Shown piece after piece: positions 14,109 through 14,415 of a DNA stretch of 14,415 bases. Every line of letters starts with the position of its first letter. The first letter of the stretch is position 1. The stretch covers positions 776 through 15,190 of the forward strand of contig CAJUJV010000046.1 in the NCBI GenBank assembly GCA_910586845.1. Reading direction: 5' to 3'. The notes beneath the pieces are model-generated. The model searched no databases and was not told where the DNA came from. It saw only the letters and a program-made list of their open reading frames with translations. The position numbers were made by a program, and so were the translations under genes. The stretch comes from an uncultured Hungatella sp. (GTDB lineage Bacteria; Bacillota; Clostridia; Lachnospirales; Lachnospiraceae).

Positions 14109-14415
14109 GTTGTGTTACCTCCTCATATGGAATCTTCACTGTCTCCAGATAGTGGAGCGCTCTTTTGGCCTCTGTCTCATCTTCCGGAAGCTGGATGATC
14201 ATCTGCCCCATGGCAGTTCCTCCCACATCCCGGGTCTGGGCATACATGATGTTCACCGGGACCTTGCAGGCCAGAACCAGGTTGGAGATCACCGGCTCCG
14301 TGGATTCCCGTCCGTCAAAGATGATCCGGATCTGACGGGAACCGCCGAACTTCACCTGCCCCGCCGCATCTCCCAGAATCAGCTGACGGCCGATCTTGGA
14401 TTTTGGCTCAGAGAA
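14098..14415 (-). CDS. metN: Methionine ABC transporter ATP-binding protein, C-terminal part only
   Basis: The frame is open from the right edge to TGA at 14098, giving the last 105 residues. These match the NIL domain at the C-terminus of MetN: LILGDAAGQVKFGG, IRIIFDGRESTEPVISNLV, NIMYAQTRDVGGTAMGQMII and ALHYLETVKIPYEEV. The NIL domain binds methionine and inhibits transport when the cell is replete. The ATPase core lies outside the window. The order metN-metI-metQ and the 11-base overlap with metI support the assignment. A SAM or other methionine-responsive leader would be expected upstream of metN, off the right edge; it cannot be seen here. Confidence 0.92.
   Translation of the reverse strand, partial: FSEPKSKIGRQLILGDAAGQVKFGGSRQIRIIFDGRESTEPVISNLVLACKVPVNIMYAQTRDVGGTAMGQMIIQLPEDETEAKRALHYLETVKIPYEEVTQHDI

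Overview
The window looks like a chromosomal segment of a low-GC-lineage Firmicute, most likely a Lachnospiraceae-type gut Clostridium with a fairly GC-rich genome. This rests on strong AGGAGG-type ribosome sites, sigma-A-like promoters, a YlmC/YmxH sporulation-family gene beside nrdR, a yqeG-aroE pair as in Firmicutes, and a TadZ-like pilus ATPase resembling the Eubacterium rectale protein. It contains no insertion sequence, phage gene, CRISPR array, rRNA or tRNA that I can see. Almost everything is on the minus strand; the only plus-strand gene is a small XRE regulator.

Layout from left to right. (1) 1-893, minus: the N-terminal 297 residues of a TadZ/CpaE-like receiver-ATPase that runs off the left edge, with its own promoter at 953-981. 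(2) 894-1153: an AT-rich divergent intergenic region. (3) 1154-1465, plus: a small XRE-type regulator, converging on a bidirectional terminator at 1473-1498. (4) 7505-1507, minus: a likely three-gene unit, argS, then a SWIM/SNF2-family helicase, then a secreted GH25 lysozyme-like protein, driven by a promoter at 7571-7599 and ended by the 1473-1498 terminator. (5) 12415-7693, minus: a housekeeping run ylmC/ymxH, nrdR, yqeG, aroE, aroK, efp and a DUF1266-like lipoprotein, with internal promoters before nrdR and efp and a strong terminator at 7663-7686. (6) 14415-12476, minus: the methionine ABC importer metN (partial), metI, metQ, entering from the right edge.

Functionally the window combines translation (ArgRS, EF-P), shikimate/aromatic synthesis (AroE, AroK), ribonucleotide reductase control (NrdR), methionine uptake (MetNIQ), a predicted remodelling helicase and envelope proteins. 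I found no wholly new multi-gene system. The best leads are RNA or DNA structures: a 12-bp stem that would bury the ribosome site and start codon of ylmC, a 25-bp near-perfect palindrome between metI and metQ, and a 14-bp perfect palindrome just upstream of the argS promoter. Among the proteins, the GH25 protein lacks two of the family's usual active-site aspartates, and the TadZ-like ATPase has a P-loop without lysine.
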